Of a stretch of DNA of 64,000 nucleotides, positions 62,932-64,000 are shown in pieces. The stretch spans positions 1 to 64,000 of the forward strand of contig JBAMDO010000055.1 of assembly GCA_037074765.1 (NCBI GenBank). Direction: 5' to 3'. Below the pieces are notes generated by a model. The model was not told the DNA's origin. It saw only the letters and a list, made by a program, of their open reading frames with translations, and did not search any database. The position numbers and the translations under genes are program-made. Every line of letters starts with the position of its first letter. The stretch's first letter is position 1. This DNA comes from Mansonella perstans. Taxonomy: Eukaryota > Nematoda > Chromadorea > Rhabditida > Onchocercidae.

Positions 62932-64000
62932 TTGGACAATGTAATTTATTTATTCAGTATAACTTTAGTGAATAGCAACAAAAGAATTTTGTGGATTAAA
63001 TTTGATGAAAAAAGCTGAACATTGCAATTACAGCAATTCTTTTACAGTATTTCCACTTTGTAAATTGAAAAATGCATGAACGTAAAATGTTTCACATGTA
63101 TCATCTACGTATCAGGTGTTACATTACAAGTAACAAGCTATTCCACTCAAACAAAAGTGAAATGCAGTTAATTTTTTTAAAAGACTTTTTGAATCATATC
63201 AAATTGATTTTTGTTTCTTGAAGGATTATAAGATGAATTTGTATCAGTATTGTTTATAACCTAATTGATGATATAGCTAATTAATTATTTTACTACAATC
63301 CATTGTATTTCATTCATTTTACGACTATTATATTCACTGATCGCACTTTTTGTCATCATTTTGCTTTTATCTCATTTAAAGCATTGTTTATTGCTTCTCT
63401 TTGCAGGCATTTTTTCATTATTTGACCTTTCAAAATTTAAAACTGAAGAATGTTTTTTATGTTCGTTGACCTTAGCTGATAGTTTTTTTATGACTAGTTG
63501 TTGAAATTCTAGAATGAAAATTATCTAGCAAAGTTTCGAAATCGAGTCAAAAATCATCAACTTTTTAATACCACTATTGCTAAGCCATGATATCATTAAT
63601 AAAAAATCTTATACAATTTTTAAAATTGCTCAGCAAATTGCTTTTTTTTTCATTTCATTAGAGTTGAATTAAAATTTTTCTTCTTGCCGATAGCATTGTT
63701 GAATTTTGAAATGTTGAAAAAATAGATGAAGTGAGTGAGAAAATTTTTAAAGGCGTTTGATTTTATCGTCTTTCTATGAATTCTTCTACAAAACTTTTTA
63801 AAAATTACTACGTTTAATCCTTTTTATCATTTAAACATTTTACCATGCTATACTATGAAATTTCAATGAATTTATACTGTGATCTAAATTTTCAATCTTC
63901 ATTTAGAGAAGGATTTCATTCTATTCCTTCTTAATTCACCCAATGTATCCAAACAAAGCATGAAGGAAAAAAGATTTTGAAAACTTTTGTTATATTTAAA
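62932..64000. other. AT-rich sequence, no gene recognised
   Basis: About 1.1 kb after the phosphatase-like stop. No exon, repeat array or structured RNA was recognised. Confidence 0.5.

Overview
Organism. The DNA is eukaryotic and very AT-rich. Its genes are split by many short GT-AG introns, and several start codons lie just after a pyrimidine-rich AG that would suit spliced-leader trans-splicing. One protein carries a major sperm protein (MSP) domain, which together with the gene style points to a nematode. The intron style and base composition fit a spirurid or filarial worm, but that finer placement is inference. Exons were joined by hand from reading frame, splice sites and remembered protein families. 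No search was run.

Layout. 1-2.0 kb: possible 3' exons of an unidentified + gene. 2.06-4.85 kb (+): membrane protein ending in an MSP domain. 5.0-5.55 kb: a 21-bp minisatellite and a possible small exon pair. 5.74-8.20 kb (+): alg-5, dolichyl-phosphate glucosyltransferase. 9.08-12.02 kb (+): RPAC1/AC40, shared subunit of RNA polymerases I and III. 12.47-13.68 kb (-): OPA3. 14.81-19.82 kb (-): ribonucleotide reductase large subunit in 16 exons. 21.39-27.40 kb (-): NCBP3-like cap-binding protein. 27.4-45.3 kb: about 18 kb with no convincing protein gene, full of simple and tandem repeats, but holding one GC-richer 73-nt hairpin that resembles a microRNA precursor. 45.34-45.62 kb (+): possible 67-aa gene. 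46.92-49.42 kb (-): ataxin-3 deubiquitinase, with a possible small divergent + gene at 49.57 kb. 50.64-53.72 kb (+): orphan lysine-rich protein with a C-terminal membrane region. 55.1-55.9 kb (-): unplaced exons, one apparently frameshifted. 56.21-58.04 kb (-): low-complexity protein with seven glutamines. 59.00-62.93 kb (+): histidine-phosphatase-like protein that has lost both catalytic histidines. 63-64 kb: nothing recognised.

How the genes relate. Most are housekeeping genes: N-glycosylation precursor supply (alg-5), rRNA, 5S rRNA and tRNA transcription (RPAC1), mitochondria (OPA3), dNTP synthesis (RNR1), mRNA cap/export (NCBP3) and protein quality control (ATX-3). They look like neighbours, not one pathway. 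The nematode-specific or unusual items are the membrane-MSP protein, the pseudo-phosphatase, the orphan lysine-rich membrane protein, two GC-AG introns, one intron with no GT or GC donor, and the hairpin RNA candidate.
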